DNA from: Bradyrhizobium sp. LTSP885
Lineage (GTDB): Bacteria > Pseudomonadota > Alphaproteobacteria > Rhizobiales > Xanthobacteraceae
Length of the DNA: 64,000 nucleotides
Assembly: GCF_000938305.1 (NCBI RefSeq)
Contig: NZ_JYMT01000018.1
Span: forward strand, 248,001-312,000
Reading direction: 5' to 3'
The notes beneath the pieces were generated by a model, which ran no database searches, was not told where the DNA came from, and saw nothing but the letters and a program-made list of their open reading frames with translations. A program made the position numbers and the translations under genes. Numbering within the stretch: position 1 is the first letter of the stretch; each line of letters starts with the position of its first letter. Below, piece by piece: positions 17,149-26,188 of the stretch.

Positions 17149-18912
17149 ATGGATCATCTGTCAGGATATGCGCACCGTCCCCTTCCCTTCGTGCTGCGCT
17201 ATCTGCGCCAGCGTCTCAGCGCGCATGTTGTAATTTTGTCGGCCGTCGTTGCGGCTGTTGCCTGTTCGGTGGGCACGCAATACGGCGTGAAGAGTCTGGT
17301 CGATGCCCTGTCCGCCGGTCCGTCATACGCTGGTGGCGTATGGCTGGCATTCGCTCTGCTCATGTCGCTGATCGCCGCCGACAACTTCCTGTGGCGGATT
17401 GCTAGCTGGACCGGGAGTTTCACCTTTGTCGGCGTCACCGGCGACCTTCGCCGCGACATGTTCCGTCATCTCACCGGCCACGCGCCGAGCTATTTCTCGG
17501 ATCGCCTGCCGGGCATGCTGACCAGCCGCATCACCGCGACCTCGAATGCGGTCTTCACCGTCGAGAACATGTTCGTATGGAACGTGTTGCCGCCGTGCAT
17601 CGCGACCTTCTCGGCGATCGCGCTGATTGGAACCGTCAGCCTGACGATGTCGGCCGTGCTCGTGCTGATATCGGGAACCATGGTGCTGGCAATGTTCCAT
17701 TTGGCCGCCGCCGGCAAGCCGTTGCATGACGAATTCGCCAACAAGGCTGCGGCGGTCGACGGCGAAATGGTCGATGTGATCAGCAATCTGCCGCTGGTGC
17801 GGGCGTTCTGTGGGCTTCGCTACGAGCACGATCGCTTCGATGCGACGGTGAATCGCGAAGTCGTCGCGCGCGGCCGTTCCCTGCGCTATCTGGAGAAACT
17901 CCGCCTCACTCACGCCGCCGTGACCGTGGTGCTGACCATCGCAATGCTGGCCTGGGCCATCAATCTCTGGCAGCAGGGCGCGGCGACCACCGGCGATGTC
18001 GTGCTGGTCTGTACGCTTGGCATCTCGATCCTGAGCGCCACCCGCGATCTTGCCGTTGCGCTGGTCGACGTCACCCAGCATGTCGCGCGGCTGACCGAGG
18101 CGCTCGCGACGCTGCTGCAGCCGCATGAGCTGAACGATCACCCGGAGGCCGAACCCCTGGTGAAGAGCGGCGCGGCGATCGCCTTCAACAACGTGACGTT
18201 CGGTTATCCCGGCGGCATGCAGGTGTTCGAACGCTTCAGCCTGCGCATCCAGCCCGGCCAGAGGGTCGGCCTGGTCGGTCAGTCCGGCGGCGGCAAGTCC
18301 AGCCTGTTCACGCTGCTGCAGCGCTTCTACGACGTCGAGCAGGGCAGCATCACGATCGACGGCCAGGACATTTCCCGCGTCACCCAACTCAGCCTGCGCG
18401 AGGCGATCTCCGTGGTGCCGCAGGACATCTCGCTGTTCCATCGCTCGATCATGGAGAACATCCGCTACGGCCGGCCGAACGCCTCCGACGACGAAGTGCT
18501 GCGGGCGGCGGTCGCGGCACGCTGCGACTTCATCGAAACCCTGCCGGAGGGCATGGACACCATCGTCGGCGATCGCGGCATCAAGGTTTCCGGCGGCCAG
18601 CGGCAGCGGATCGCGATCGCGCGCGCCTTCCTGAAGGATTCGCCGATCCTGCTGCTGGATGAAGCCACCGCCGCGCTCGACGCAGACTCCGAGGAAGCAA
18701 TCCGCGAGGCGTTGTCGCGGCTGATGCGCGGGCGTACGGTGGTAGCGATCGCGCATCGCCTCGCGACGCTGCGCAATTTCGATCGCGTGGTGATGCTGCA
18801 GGGCGGCCACATCATCGAGGATGGTCCGCCTGACCTACTCGTGAAGGGCAAAGGGCCGTATCGCGACCTGGTTGCGCGCGAAATGGGCCGTCTCTCTGCC
18901 AGCGCGGCCTGA
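17149..18912 (+). CDS. ABC exporter, fused permease and ATPase (MsbA/NdvA type)
   Basis: I take ATG 17149 (CAGGA five bases upstream), giving 587 residues; a TTG at 17139-17141 is possible. The first 300 residues hold six membrane helices of the type I exporter fold. The ATPase domain has Walker A GQSGGGKS at about residue 382, signature VSGGQRQRIAIARAF, Walker B ILLLDEATAALD and the switch histidine in AIAHRL. Homodimers of such half-transporters export lipids, glycans or peptides. Placement between a glycosyltransferase and a glucosidase suggests a glycan or glycolipid, with NdvA (cyclic glucan export) as an analogy only. Confidence 0.85.
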   Translation: MDHLSGYAHRPLPFVLRYLRQRLSAHVVILSAVVAAVACSVGTQYGVKSLVDALSAGPSYAGGVWLAFALLMSLIAADNFLWRIASWTGSFTFVGVTGDLRRDMFRHLTGHAPSYFSDRLPGMLTSRITATSNAVFTVENMFVWNVLPPCIATFSAIALIGTVSLTMSAVLVLISGTMVLAMFHLAAAGKPLHDEFANKAAAVDGEMVDVISNLPLVRAFCGLRYEHDRFDATVNREVVARGRSLRYLEKLRLTHAAVTVVLTIAMLAWAINLWQQGAATTGDVVLVCTLGISILSATRDLAVALVDVTQHVARLTEALATLLQPHELNDHPEAEPLVKSGAAIAFNNVTFGYPGGMQVFERFSLRIQPGQRVGLVGQSGGGKSSLFTLLQRFYDVEQGSITIDGQDISRVTQLSLREAISVVPQDISLFHRSIMENIRYGRPNASDDEVLRAAVAARCDFIETLPEGMDTIVGDRGIKVSGGQRQRIAIARAFLKDSPILLLDEATAALDADSEEAIREALSRLMRGRTVVAIAHRLATLRNFDRVVMLQGGHIIEDGPPDLLVKGKGPYRDLVAREMGRLSASAA

Positions 18913-18981
18913 GCCTGCGTCATCCAACGTCCTTGCGTTCCGGTGCGTTCGTCGCAGCAATGAAAGTCGCCCGAGGATCAG

Positions 18982-21183
18982 ATGGCAGCCGATGTCGTTA
19001 CGCAGATCAGCGCTCGCATCACCGAGCAGATTGTCATGGAATCGCCGTTCTACATTCCAATGACCGGGCCCGCGGCGCGGCCGCGGCGTTCGCTCAAGCA
19101 TGACGACACCTTCATCGTGCTCGACAGCCATGGCGACATCGGCGCCTCGGCCGGCGGCCCGGACGGGCTGTTCAACGCCGACACGCGCTACCTGGCGCGG
19201 CTGGAGATGGTGCTGGACGAGGTGCAGCCGCTGCTGCTCGGCTCCAACATGCGCGACGACAATTCGGCTCTGACGGTCGACCTCACCAATTCGGACGTCT
19301 ACCGCGACGGTCGCCTGGTGCTGCAAAAGGACACGCTGCACATCGTGCGCTCGATCTTCCTGTGGCGCGGCACCGCCTATCAGCGCATCGGCGTGCAGAA
19401 TCACGGTGAAAGTCCCGCGAGCGTCGATCTCACTTTGCTGTTCGACAACGACTTTGCCGATTTGTTCGAGGTGCGCGGCGAGCGCCGTCCGCGGCGCGGC
19501 GTGGGCGCGAACAAGCTGCTGGGGCCGACCGATGTCGTGCTGGAATATTGCGGCCTCGACGATCAGTCGCGGATAACCGCGCTGCATTTCGAACCGCGGC
19601 CGACCCGGCTGTCGGTGAACGCGGCGACCTATCATCTGGACCTCGCGCCGGGGCAGGTGACCTCGCTGTTCGTCGCGGTCTCCTGCAACAAGCCGATCAT
19701 GCAGAAGCCGGTGCCGTTCTTCCGCGGTCTGCTGGCGCATCGCCGCGAGATGCGGACATTGACGGCAGGTGCTGCCAGTATCGAGACCTCGAACAACATC
19801 TTCAATGAGGTGCTGTGCCAGGCGATGGCCGACCTCAACATGCTAATGACCGAGACACCGCAGGGCCGCTATCCCTATGCCGGCATTCCCTGGTACTCGA
19901 CGACGTTCGGCCGCGACGGCCTGATCACCGCGATGCAGATGCTGTGGATCGACCCGCGGATCGCCAAGGGCGTGCTGAAGCGGCTGGCCTTCTTCCAGGC
20001 CAAGACGGTCGATCCGCTGGCCGATGCCGCGCCCGGCAAGATACTGCACGAGATGCGCGGCGGCGAGATGGCGGCGCTGCGCGAGGTGCCGTTCGCGCAA
20101 TATTACGGCAGCGTCGATTCGACGCCGCTGTTCGTGCTGCTGGCCGGGCTCTATCTCGAGCGTACCGGCGACGAAGAGACGCTGCGCGAGCTGTGGCCTG
20201 CGGTCGAAGCCGGATTGCAGTGGATCGACGGGCCGGGCGATCCGGACCGCGACGGCTTTGTGGAATATCAGCGCGCCACCGAGCAAGGCCTGCAGAACCA
20301 GGGCTGGAAGGACTCCTTCGACGCCATCTTCCATGCCGATGGCCGGCTGGCCGAAGGATACATCGCGCTGTCGGAAGTGCAGGGTTATGTGTTTGCGGGC
20401 AAGCGGCTCGCGGCACGTGCGGCGCGTCGGCTTGGATTTGCCGACAAGGCCGTGAAACTCGAAGCCGAGGCCGAGCGCCTGCGCGAACGGTTCGAGGCGG
20501 CCTTCTGGTGCGAGGAGCTCGGGACTTATGCGCTGGCGCTCGACGGCGCCAAGCAGCAGTGCAAGGTGCGTACGTCCAATGCCGGCCAGCTACTGTTTTC
20601 CGGCCTCGTGAGCGAGGATCGTGCGCGATTGGTCGCGGCCGACCTGATGAGCCCAAAGTTCTTTTCGGGCTGGGGCATCCGCACCGTCGCGGTCGGCGAA
20701 GCGCGCTACAACCCGATGTCCTATCATGACGGCTCGATCTGGCCGCATGACAACGCGCTGATCGCGCTGGGTTTAGCGCGTTATGGCCTGAAGCATTCGG
20801 TCGCGCATCTGTTCAAGGGATTGTTCGACGCTGCCAGCTATATGGAGCTGCGGCGGCTGCCGGAGCTGTTCTGCGGCTTCCGCCGCGAGCGCCGGCGCGG
20901 CCCGGTGCTTTATCCGGTCGCCTGCGCGCCGCAGGCCTGGGCGAGTGCAACGCCCTTCACCCTGCTGGAGGCGGCGCTTGGGCTCGAATTCGACACCTCA
21001 CGCGGCGAGATTCGCCTGCGTAACCCGCGGCTACCGGAATTCCTCAACGAGGTGGTGTTGCGCGATCTGCGGCTCGGCGCCTCCAGCGTCGACTTAAGGC
21101 TGCGCCGTCACAATGGCGAAGTGTCGCTCGAGGTGTTGCGGACGCGCGGGCAGATCCAGGTCTCGATCGTGCTGACGCATTGA
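18982..21183 (+). CDS. amylo-alpha-1,6-glucosidase, glycogen debranching type
   Basis: The 733-residue protein has an N-terminal beta-rich domain (about residues 30-230) with DGLFNADTRYLARLEM, matching the bacterial debranching-enzyme N-terminal domain. An (alpha/alpha)6-barrel follows, with GIPWYSTTFGRDGLITAMQ, NQGWKDSFDAIFHADG and SYHDGSIWPHDNALIALGL. The acidic residues in TTFGRDG and NQGWKDS lie where GH-type glucosidases hold catalytic carboxylates. It is expected to remove alpha-1,6 branches from glycogen-like glucan or trim related oligosaccharides. It lies 69 bp after the ABC exporter on the same strand. The atypical glycogen synthase 5 kb away may act on the same polymer. It has no signal peptide, so it is cytoplasmic. 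Confidence 0.87.
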   Translation: MAADVVTQISARITEQIVMESPFYIPMTGPAARPRRSLKHDDTFIVLDSHGDIGASAGGPDGLFNADTRYLARLEMVLDEVQPLLLGSNMRDDNSALTVDLTNSDVYRDGRLVLQKDTLHIVRSIFLWRGTAYQRIGVQNHGESPASVDLTLLFDNDFADLFEVRGERRPRRGVGANKLLGPTDVVLEYCGLDDQSRITALHFEPRPTRLSVNAATYHLDLAPGQVTSLFVAVSCNKPIMQKPVPFFRGLLAHRREMRTLTAGAASIETSNNIFNEVLCQAMADLNMLMTETPQGRYPYAGIPWYSTTFGRDGLITAMQMLWIDPRIAKGVLKRLAFFQAKTVDPLADAAPGKILHEMRGGEMAALREVPFAQYYGSVDSTPLFVLLAGLYLERTGDEETLRELWPAVEAGLQWIDGPGDPDRDGFVEYQRATEQGLQNQGWKDSFDAIFHADGRLAEGYIALSEVQGYVFAGKRLAARAARRLGFADKAVKLEAEAERLRERFEAAFWCEELGTYALALDGAKQQCKVRTSNAGQLLFSGLVSEDRARLVAADLMSPKFFSGWGIRTVAVGEARYNPMSYHDGSIWPHDNALIALGLARYGLKHSVAHLFKGLFDAASYMELRRLPELFCGFRRERRRGPVLYPVACAPQAWASATPFTLLEAALGLEFDTSRGEIRLRNPRLPEFLNEVVLRDLRLGASSVDLRLRRHNGEVSLEVLRTRGQIQVSIVLTH

Positions 21184-21236
21184 GCGTCGTCGCGCCGCTG
21201 CCTCGCGTGAGGCCAGAAATATTGTGGGAGAATTTG

Positions 21237-21719
21237 ATGCGTTCGAGAATCCTGTTCACGCTCGTCGCGGTGGCGTTGCTGGCATCTGCCGGCGTCCGCG
21301 CGGCTGATGATTCGGCCCCTCCACCGGCCACGGCCGCACCGAAGGAACTGGCAAAGGAACCGACGCTGCCGCCGTCCGTTACAGTCATTGGAGCCCGCGA
21401 CGCGCACGGCATTCTCGGGCGCGCCGTGCTTGGTGCGGCCAATGAGGACATGGGCCGTATCGTCGACGTCATCGTCGACCGCGACGGCAAGGTTCGCGCC
21501 GCCGTGATCGATTTTGGCGGATTTCTCGGCGTCGGTAGCCGCAAGATCGTGGTCGACTGGAACGCGTTGCGGTTTGCCGGCGTCTCCAACAAGAGCGACA
21601 GCATCTCGCTGGATTTGACCAAGCAGCAAGTGAGCGCGGCACCCGAATACAAGGAAGATACGCCGCTGATCGTGCTGGGCGCGGCTGGAAGCCTCCACCC
21701 GTGGGATGACGAACACTAG
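21237..21719 (+). CDS. secreted PRC-barrel domain protein
   Basis: The start is ATG 21237 with GGGAG upstream; the frame from 21180 only overlaps the preceding stop. The 160-residue protein has a Sec signal peptide (MRSRILFTLVAVALLASAGV, cleavage after ARAA-like residues near 23) and a proline-alanine linker. A PRC-barrel of about residues 60-140 contains GRIVDVIVDRDGKVRAAVID and GSRKIVVDWNAL. PRC-barrels are small beta-barrels that mediate binding, and exported versions in rhizobia have no fixed function. The gene follows the glucosidase by 53 bp and precedes an MFS gene by five, so the three are probably one transcript. Confidence 0.82.
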   Translation: MRSRILFTLVAVALLASAGVRAADDSAPPPATAAPKELAKEPTLPPSVTVIGARDAHGILGRAVLGAANEDMGRIVDVIVDRDGKVRAAVIDFGGFLGVGSRKIVVDWNALRFAGVSNKSDSISLDLTKQQVSAAPEYKEDTPLIVLGAAGSLHPWDDEH

Positions 21720-21724
21720 GGGGA

Positions 21725-23044
21725 ATGAAGCTGGTCGCGCGTCCGAATTCCGTCGAGATGGTTGGCGACGGTCGTGGCAAGCGTTCAGCCGGCGGCGGCA
21801 ACATTGTGCCGCTGGCTCTGGATAAACCCGGGCCCGAAGGGCCGCGCACGCCGTCGCGCGAAAGCCAGCACGGGCTCGACTGGTTCATCTTTTTCCTGGC
21901 CGACGTGCAGACCGGCTTCGGCCCGTTCGTCGCGGTCTATCTGACGACGCAGAAATGGACCCAGGTCGAGATCGGCTTTGTGCTCTCGATCGGCGGCGTG
22001 ATCGGCCTGCTCGGCCAGATGCCGGGTGGCGCGATCGTCGATGCGGCACGCTCGGAGCGGGTCGTCGCGGGGTTTGCGGTGGCCGCCATCGGCATCAGCG
22101 CGCTGGCCTATGCGCTGTGGCCGATCTTCCCCGTGGTGGCGCTGGCCGCGACGCTGCACGCGCTCGCAAGTTGCGTGCTGGGTCCGGCGATCGCCGCCAT
22201 CAGCCTCGGCCTGGTCGGGCCGCTTGCGATCGGGGAGCGGTTGGGGCGCAACGCGCGGTTCGCCTCGCTTGGCAACGGTTCGGCCGCGGCGCTAATGGGC
22301 GCCTGCGGCTATCTGCTGTCGAGCCGCTCGGTGTTCCTCGTCACCTTCATTCTCGCGATCCCAACCTTGCTATCGCTGTCGCGGATACGCGAACGCGAGA
22401 TCGACATCGCGCAGGCCCATGGCGCGGTGACGCGCGAGAAGCCGGACAAGAAGGCGACCAGCGTCTGGAGCCTGGTGTGCCAGCGGCCGTTGCTGATCTT
22501 TGCCGGCAGCATGCTGCTGTTCCAGCTCGGCAATGCCGCGATGCTGCCGCTGATGGCCGGCGTGGTGACGACACGGTCGAGCCAATGGGCGCCGATCCTG
22601 ATCGCCGCCTGCATCATCGTGCCGCAGGCCATCGTGGCACTGGCGTCGCCATCGGTCGGCCGCAAGGCACAGGCCTGGGGCCGGCGGCCGCTGCTGCTGA
22701 TCGCGTTCGCTTCGCTCGCGGTCCGCGGTCTGCTGTTTGCGACGGTGACCGATCCCTATCTGTTGGTCGCCGTGCAGGTCTTCGACGGCATCACCGCCGC
22801 TGTTTTCAGCGTGATGGTGCCGCTGGTGGTGGCCGACGTCGCCTTCGGCAGCGGCCATTTCAACCTGGCGCAGGGCATCGTCGGCACCGCGGTTGGCATC
22901 GGCGCTTCGCTCAGCACGATCCTGGCCGGCTATGTCAGCGACAAGCTCGGCAGCAGCACGGCCTTCATGGGGCTCGCCAGTGTCGCCGCACTTGGGCTCG
23001 TGGTGATCTGGCTGGCAATGCCGGAGACACGGCGCACGGCGTGA
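21725..23044 (+). CDS. MFS transporter, 12-helix type
   Basis: This 439-residue protein starts at an ATG immediately after GGGGGA and five bases after the PRC-barrel stop. A hydrophilic leader of about 45 residues precedes roughly 12 helices. FFLADVQTGFGPFVAVYLT and QMPGGAIVDAARSERVV occupy the first-helix and loop 2-3 positions. The central loop (SRIREREIDIAQAHGAVTRE) is basic, as usual between the two halves. The substrate is unknown; linkage to the glucosidase and PRC-barrel genes hints at a sugar or a drug-like compound, with low certainty. Confidence 0.83.
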   Translation: MKLVARPNSVEMVGDGRGKRSAGGGNIVPLALDKPGPEGPRTPSRESQHGLDWFIFFLADVQTGFGPFVAVYLTTQKWTQVEIGFVLSIGGVIGLLGQMPGGAIVDAARSERVVAGFAVAAIGISALAYALWPIFPVVALAATLHALASCVLGPAIAAISLGLVGPLAIGERLGRNARFASLGNGSAAALMGACGYLLSSRSVFLVTFILAIPTLLSLSRIREREIDIAQAHGAVTREKPDKKATSVWSLVCQRPLLIFAGSMLLFQLGNAAMLPLMAGVVTTRSSQWAPILIAACIIVPQAIVALASPSVGRKAQAWGRRPLLLIAFASLAVRGLLFATVTDPYLLVAVQVFDGITAAVFSVMVPLVVADVAFGSGHFNLAQGIVGTAVGIGASLSTILAGYVSDKLGSSTAFMGLASVAALGLVVIWLAMPETRRTA

Positions 23045-23053
23045 GGACCAACG

Positions 23054-23512
23054 TTAGAGCGTCAGCTTGTAGCCTATGTGGCTATCGACGAAGCCCAGCC
23101 TGTCATAGAAGCGGTGGGCATCAGAGCGTGTTTTGTCGGTCGTCAGCTGAACGAGATTGCAGCCTCTGGCTCTGCACTGGTCGATCGCCCACTCGAACAT
23201 CTGCTGCCCAACGCCGGATCCCCGGTGCGTCTCCGCAATTCTGACCGCCTCGATCTGTCCGCGCCAGGCGCCCTTACGCGCCAGTCCGGGGATGAAAGTA
23301 AGCTGAAGGGTACCAATCACCTCGTCGTTCGAGGTCGCCACCATCTGCAACTGATTAGGATCGGCAAGAATGGCCTGAAACGCGTCGATATAGTTCGGGT
23401 TCGGTGGAGAGCTGGCGTCCTCCCGTTGCCGTCCCAAAACATCGTCCGCCAGGAGAGCAACGATCGCTGGCAGATCGGCCGCTTGAGCGCGGCGGAAACC
23501 GATGTGCGTCAT
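23054..23512 (-). CDS. GNAT-family N-acetyltransferase
   Basis: I take ATG 23512, with GGAG nine bases upstream, over ATG 23527. This gives 152 residues. The acetyl-CoA-binding motif A is clear as VRIAETHRGSGVGQQMFEWAI, followed by the C-terminal strand NLVQLTTDKTRSDAHRFYDRLGF. Such proteins acetylate amines of small molecules or proteins. It is convergent with the MFS gene (nine bases apart) and next to a glycogen-synthase remnant, so the neighbourhood looks rearranged and gives no clue to substrate. Confidence 0.88.
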   Translation of the reverse strand: MTHIGFRRAQAADLPAIVALLADDVLGRQREDASSPPNPNYIDAFQAILADPNQLQMVATSNDEVIGTLQLTFIPGLARKGAWRGQIEAVRIAETHRGSGVGQQMFEWAIDQCRARGCNLVQLTTDKTRSDAHRFYDRLGFVDSHIGYKLTL

Positions 23513-23596
23513 TGAGCAGATCTCCATGGAGAAAAAGGGCGCAGTCTCCCTATCATCTCTCGCAAGGGAGTCGCTTCATACTTTCGGGATCATGCC

Positions 23597-23655
23597 CTAC
23601 GCGGCCCGCGGCCCGATCAGCTTCTTGTAGAGCGCTGTAGCAGGCCGCCGGCGCG
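23597..23655 (-). pseudogene. remnant of a glycogen-synthase 3' end
   Basis: About 59 bp read on the minus strand align with the last codons and stop of the intact glycogen synthase gene at 24579, with roughly 42 of 57 positions identical. The shared reading covers AACY, the following GAL-like segment and the closing PRAA-stop region. A two-base deletion breaks the frame after the segment matching CYGAL. Upstream of this the similarity fades. The remnant lies between the acetyltransferase and the outer-membrane gene, so the barrel gene sits between a broken and an intact copy of the same gene end. Confidence 0.5.
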
Positions 23656-23672
23656 ACGAACCACGGAGGATG

Positions 23673-24392
23673 TCAGAAGCGATAGTTCACGCCGGCGGTC
23701 GCCGCATGAATTTGATCTCGGACGACAGTGCCGATGACGGCAACAAGCGGGACTGCATTCGTCATCGTCATGCTTTGCGTGCCGAAGTCGTAATAATTGT
23801 ATTCCACATTCGCCGACCAGTGCGGTGCGAATGCCCATTCCACGCCGCCCCCAACTGTCCAGCCGGTTCGGACTGACGTCGCGCTCGGATCGACGGCTAC
23901 GCCTGTCGGAAGCGTTTGGGGAAGTTCGTCCCGTTCGCGGGTCCAGCCGACGCCGCCGCGCGCATAGACAAGCCAGCGCTCCGCATAGACATAGCCAAAC
24001 CGCGCCGTTGCGGAGGCAAGGAAGTCGTTGGTGGTGATGAACTGCGTGGGCGTGAGCACCCCCGTGAAGGGATTCAGGATGAAGGCGGCATGTGTGCTCC
24101 GCATGCTGCTCCAGGCGGCGCGGCCCTCAGCACCGATCACCCAGTTCGGCGCAAACTGGTAGTCACAGCCGATCTGGCCGCCGCCAACGAAGCCATCCCC
24201 GTCATAGTTTACTCTGGTCCCTAAGCGATCATCGCTGACCGTGCCGCCGACATGGCCGCCCACATAGCAGCCGGTCCAGGTGAATTTGATCGGGGGGGCA
24301 GCGGGAGCCTTGAGAGCAAGATCGGCTGCAGATGCGGTCGTTGTGACCAAGGCGATCAGTGCGGCGCAGAAAAGGGCGTTTGCATTTGGCAT
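23673..24392 (-). CDS. outer-membrane beta-barrel protein, Omp25/31-like
   Basis: The start is ATG 24392, giving 239 residues. A Sec signal peptide (MPNANALFCAALIALVTTTA, then SAADLALKAP) is followed by WTGCYVGGHVGG, the opening strand typical of alphaproteobacterial Omp25/31-like barrels. Alternating strands follow, including WVIGAEGRAAW, ARFGYVYAERWLVYARGGVGW and WSANVEYNYYDFG. The C-terminus ends in Tyr-Arg-Phe, the terminal aromatic needed for assembly by the Bam complex. Such eight-stranded barrels are abundant surface proteins in rhizobia with structural roles. It looks inserted near the glycogen synthase end (see the remnant just downstream). Confidence 0.85.
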   Translation of the reverse strand: MPNANALFCAALIALVTTTASAADLALKAPAAPPIKFTWTGCYVGGHVGGTVSDDRLGTRVNYDGDGFVGGGQIGCDYQFAPNWVIGAEGRAAWSSMRSTHAAFILNPFTGVLTPTQFITTNDFLASATARFGYVYAERWLVYARGGVGWTRERDELPQTLPTGVAVDPSATSVRTGWTVGGGVEWAFAPHWSANVEYNYYDFGTQSMTMTNAVPLVAVIGTVVRDQIHAATAGVNYRF

Positions 24393-24578
24393 TCCAACCG
24401 GTCCAAGACATTCACGTGGAAGTGGTAGCACACAGAAGCGCACTCGTATGTTGCCTGTCGGCAACGTAGCCTGGATTTGTCGGTTGCTATTTGTGTCTGA
24501 TCCTGAAGGTCCGGGCGGGTCGAGAGGTGCAGGCGCCGAACGCGACGCATTCCGGGAGCTGCGGGCGGGATCAAGGTT

Positions 24579-26006
24579 CTACGCCGCGCGCGGCATCACC
24601 AGCCGCTTGTACAGTGCGCCGTAGCAGGCGGCCGAGAGGTCCCAGCTGTAGGACTTGGCCATCGCGCTGCTGCGCATGGTATTGAGGCGGTCCTTGGTGC
24701 GGTAGGCATCGAACGCCCGCCTGACGCCGCCGAGGAAGGATTCCGCCGAAGGCTGCGGAAACAGGAAGCCGGTCTCGCCGTCGGTGATGGTCTCGGCAAG
24801 CCCGCCGGTCTGGTGGCCGATCGGCAGCGAACCGAAGCGCTGCGCATACATCTGGCTCAGCCCGCAGGGCTCGAAGCGCGACGGCATCAGGGTGAAATCG
24901 CTGCCGGCAAAGATGCGGCGCGCCTGCGCGTCGTTGAAGCCGATCACGACGCCGATTGCGTCCGGCCGGCGCCGGTGCGCGGCCACCAGCGCGTCCTCGA
25001 GGGCCGGCTCGCCGCTGCCGGTGACGATGATCTGGCCGCCGGCTTCGATGATCTGGTCTGCGGCCGACAGCACGAGGTCGACACCCTTCTGGTGCACGAG
25101 GCGGGCGACGAGGCCGAAGATCGGCCCGCGCGACAGCGCGAGCCCGAACTGCCGGCGGACATAGTCGGCATTGGCCTGCTTGCCCTTCCAGTCGCCGGCG
25201 CCGAAGGGTTTTGCGAGCTGCGCGCAAAAGCGTGGATCCCAGCTCTCGTCGATGCCGTTCAGGATACCGGTCAACTGGTCAGCCTCGGAGCGGACGCGCA
25301 GCAGGCCCTCGAGCCCGCAGCCGAGCTCTTCGGTCGTGATCTCCCTCGCATAGGTCGCGCTGACCGTGGTCAGGTGCGAGGCGTAGACGAGCCCGCCCTT
25401 GAGGAAGGAGAGCTTGTCGTAGAATTCCAAGCCGTCGATATGGAAGGAGCTTTCCGGTGCGCCGATCCGTCGCAGCGAGTCCCTCGGAAACAGGCCCTGA
25501 TAGGCGAGGTTGTGGATGGTCAGGATCGAGGGAATCTGCGCGCCGCGCCAGGCGAGGTAAGCGGGTGTGAGCGCCGCCTGCCAGTCATTGGCGTGAACAA
25601 GGTCTGCTGCCCAATTCTTGTCCAAGGTCCCGGCTGCAAGTTCGGCAGCGGCGGAGGCAAAGCGGCCGAAGCGGATGTCGTTGTCGGGCCAGTCGCGGCC
25701 GAACTCGTCGCCGTAGGGATTGCCCGGACGGTCGTAGAGTTGCGGGCACAATAGTACATAGACCGGCAGTCCGTCCTTGGTCGATGCGCGCCCGAGCGTG
25801 CAGGCCGGCATCTCCGCGAGCGGAGGGCATTGTCCAACGATTTCAATATGAGTGAACTGTTCGATCACGTCCCGATAGCCGGGAAGCATGATCCTGACGT
25901 CGCTCCATGGGCGCAACGCCCGGGGGAGAGCAGCGGAAACGGCGGCGAGCCCGCCCACGCGGACGAAATCGTCCATTTCCGTTGTGACGAACAAGACCTT
26001 CAACAA
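24579..26006 (-). CDS. glgA: glycogen synthase (GT5), atypical paralogue
   Basis: The 475-residue length is normal for bacterial glycogen synthase, which extends alpha-1,4-glucan from ADP-glucose. The GT-B fold shows LFVTTEMDDFV at the start, HANDWQAALTPAYLAWRG in the first domain and PSRFEPCGLSQMYAQRFGS with TGGLAETI in the second. The usual KxGGL motif reads RVGGL here (Arg16 replaces the ADP-glucose-binding lysine), and the following DV of the family is AV. It therefore belongs to a divergent GlgA branch whose donor preference may differ. No glgB, glgC or glgP is adjacent. The debranching-type glucosidase and the glycosyltransferase upstream form the glycan context. Confidence 0.86.
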   Translation of the reverse strand: MLKVLFVTTEMDDFVRVGGLAAVSAALPRALRPWSDVRIMLPGYRDVIEQFTHIEIVGQCPPLAEMPACTLGRASTKDGLPVYVLLCPQLYDRPGNPYGDEFGRDWPDNDIRFGRFASAAAELAAGTLDKNWAADLVHANDWQAALTPAYLAWRGAQIPSILTIHNLAYQGLFPRDSLRRIGAPESSFHIDGLEFYDKLSFLKGGLVYASHLTTVSATYAREITTEELGCGLEGLLRVRSEADQLTGILNGIDESWDPRFCAQLAKPFGAGDWKGKQANADYVRRQFGLALSRGPIFGLVARLVHQKGVDLVLSAADQIIEAGGQIIVTGSGEPALEDALVAAHRRRPDAIGVVIGFNDAQARRIFAGSDFTLMPSRFEPCGLSQMYAQRFGSLPIGHQTGGLAETITDGETGFLFPQPSAESFLGGVRRAFDAYRTKDRLNTMRSSAMAKSYSWDLSAACYGALYKRLVMPRAA

Positions 26007-26188
26007 GCGCCCTCGTTCCAGCCCATGAAAGGCTATGCAAGATTAGGTCCAGTTTGGTGTTGATTAAAATGCAACATGGCCGGCGGCCTGGTCTGGACGA
26101 GACGCTTTCCTGTCCGTGCGGCTCACTTTAGGGTCGCGCGGCGTCGAGCAATCAAGAACCGCGCGTGCAGGAAACGTTGGAGGAAGCC

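Noticed and set aside
17323..18810. 495-codon minus-strand frame opposite the ABC exporter
   Set aside because: No domain or ribosome site is visible; the opposite strand has complete Walker A, signature and Walker B motifs.
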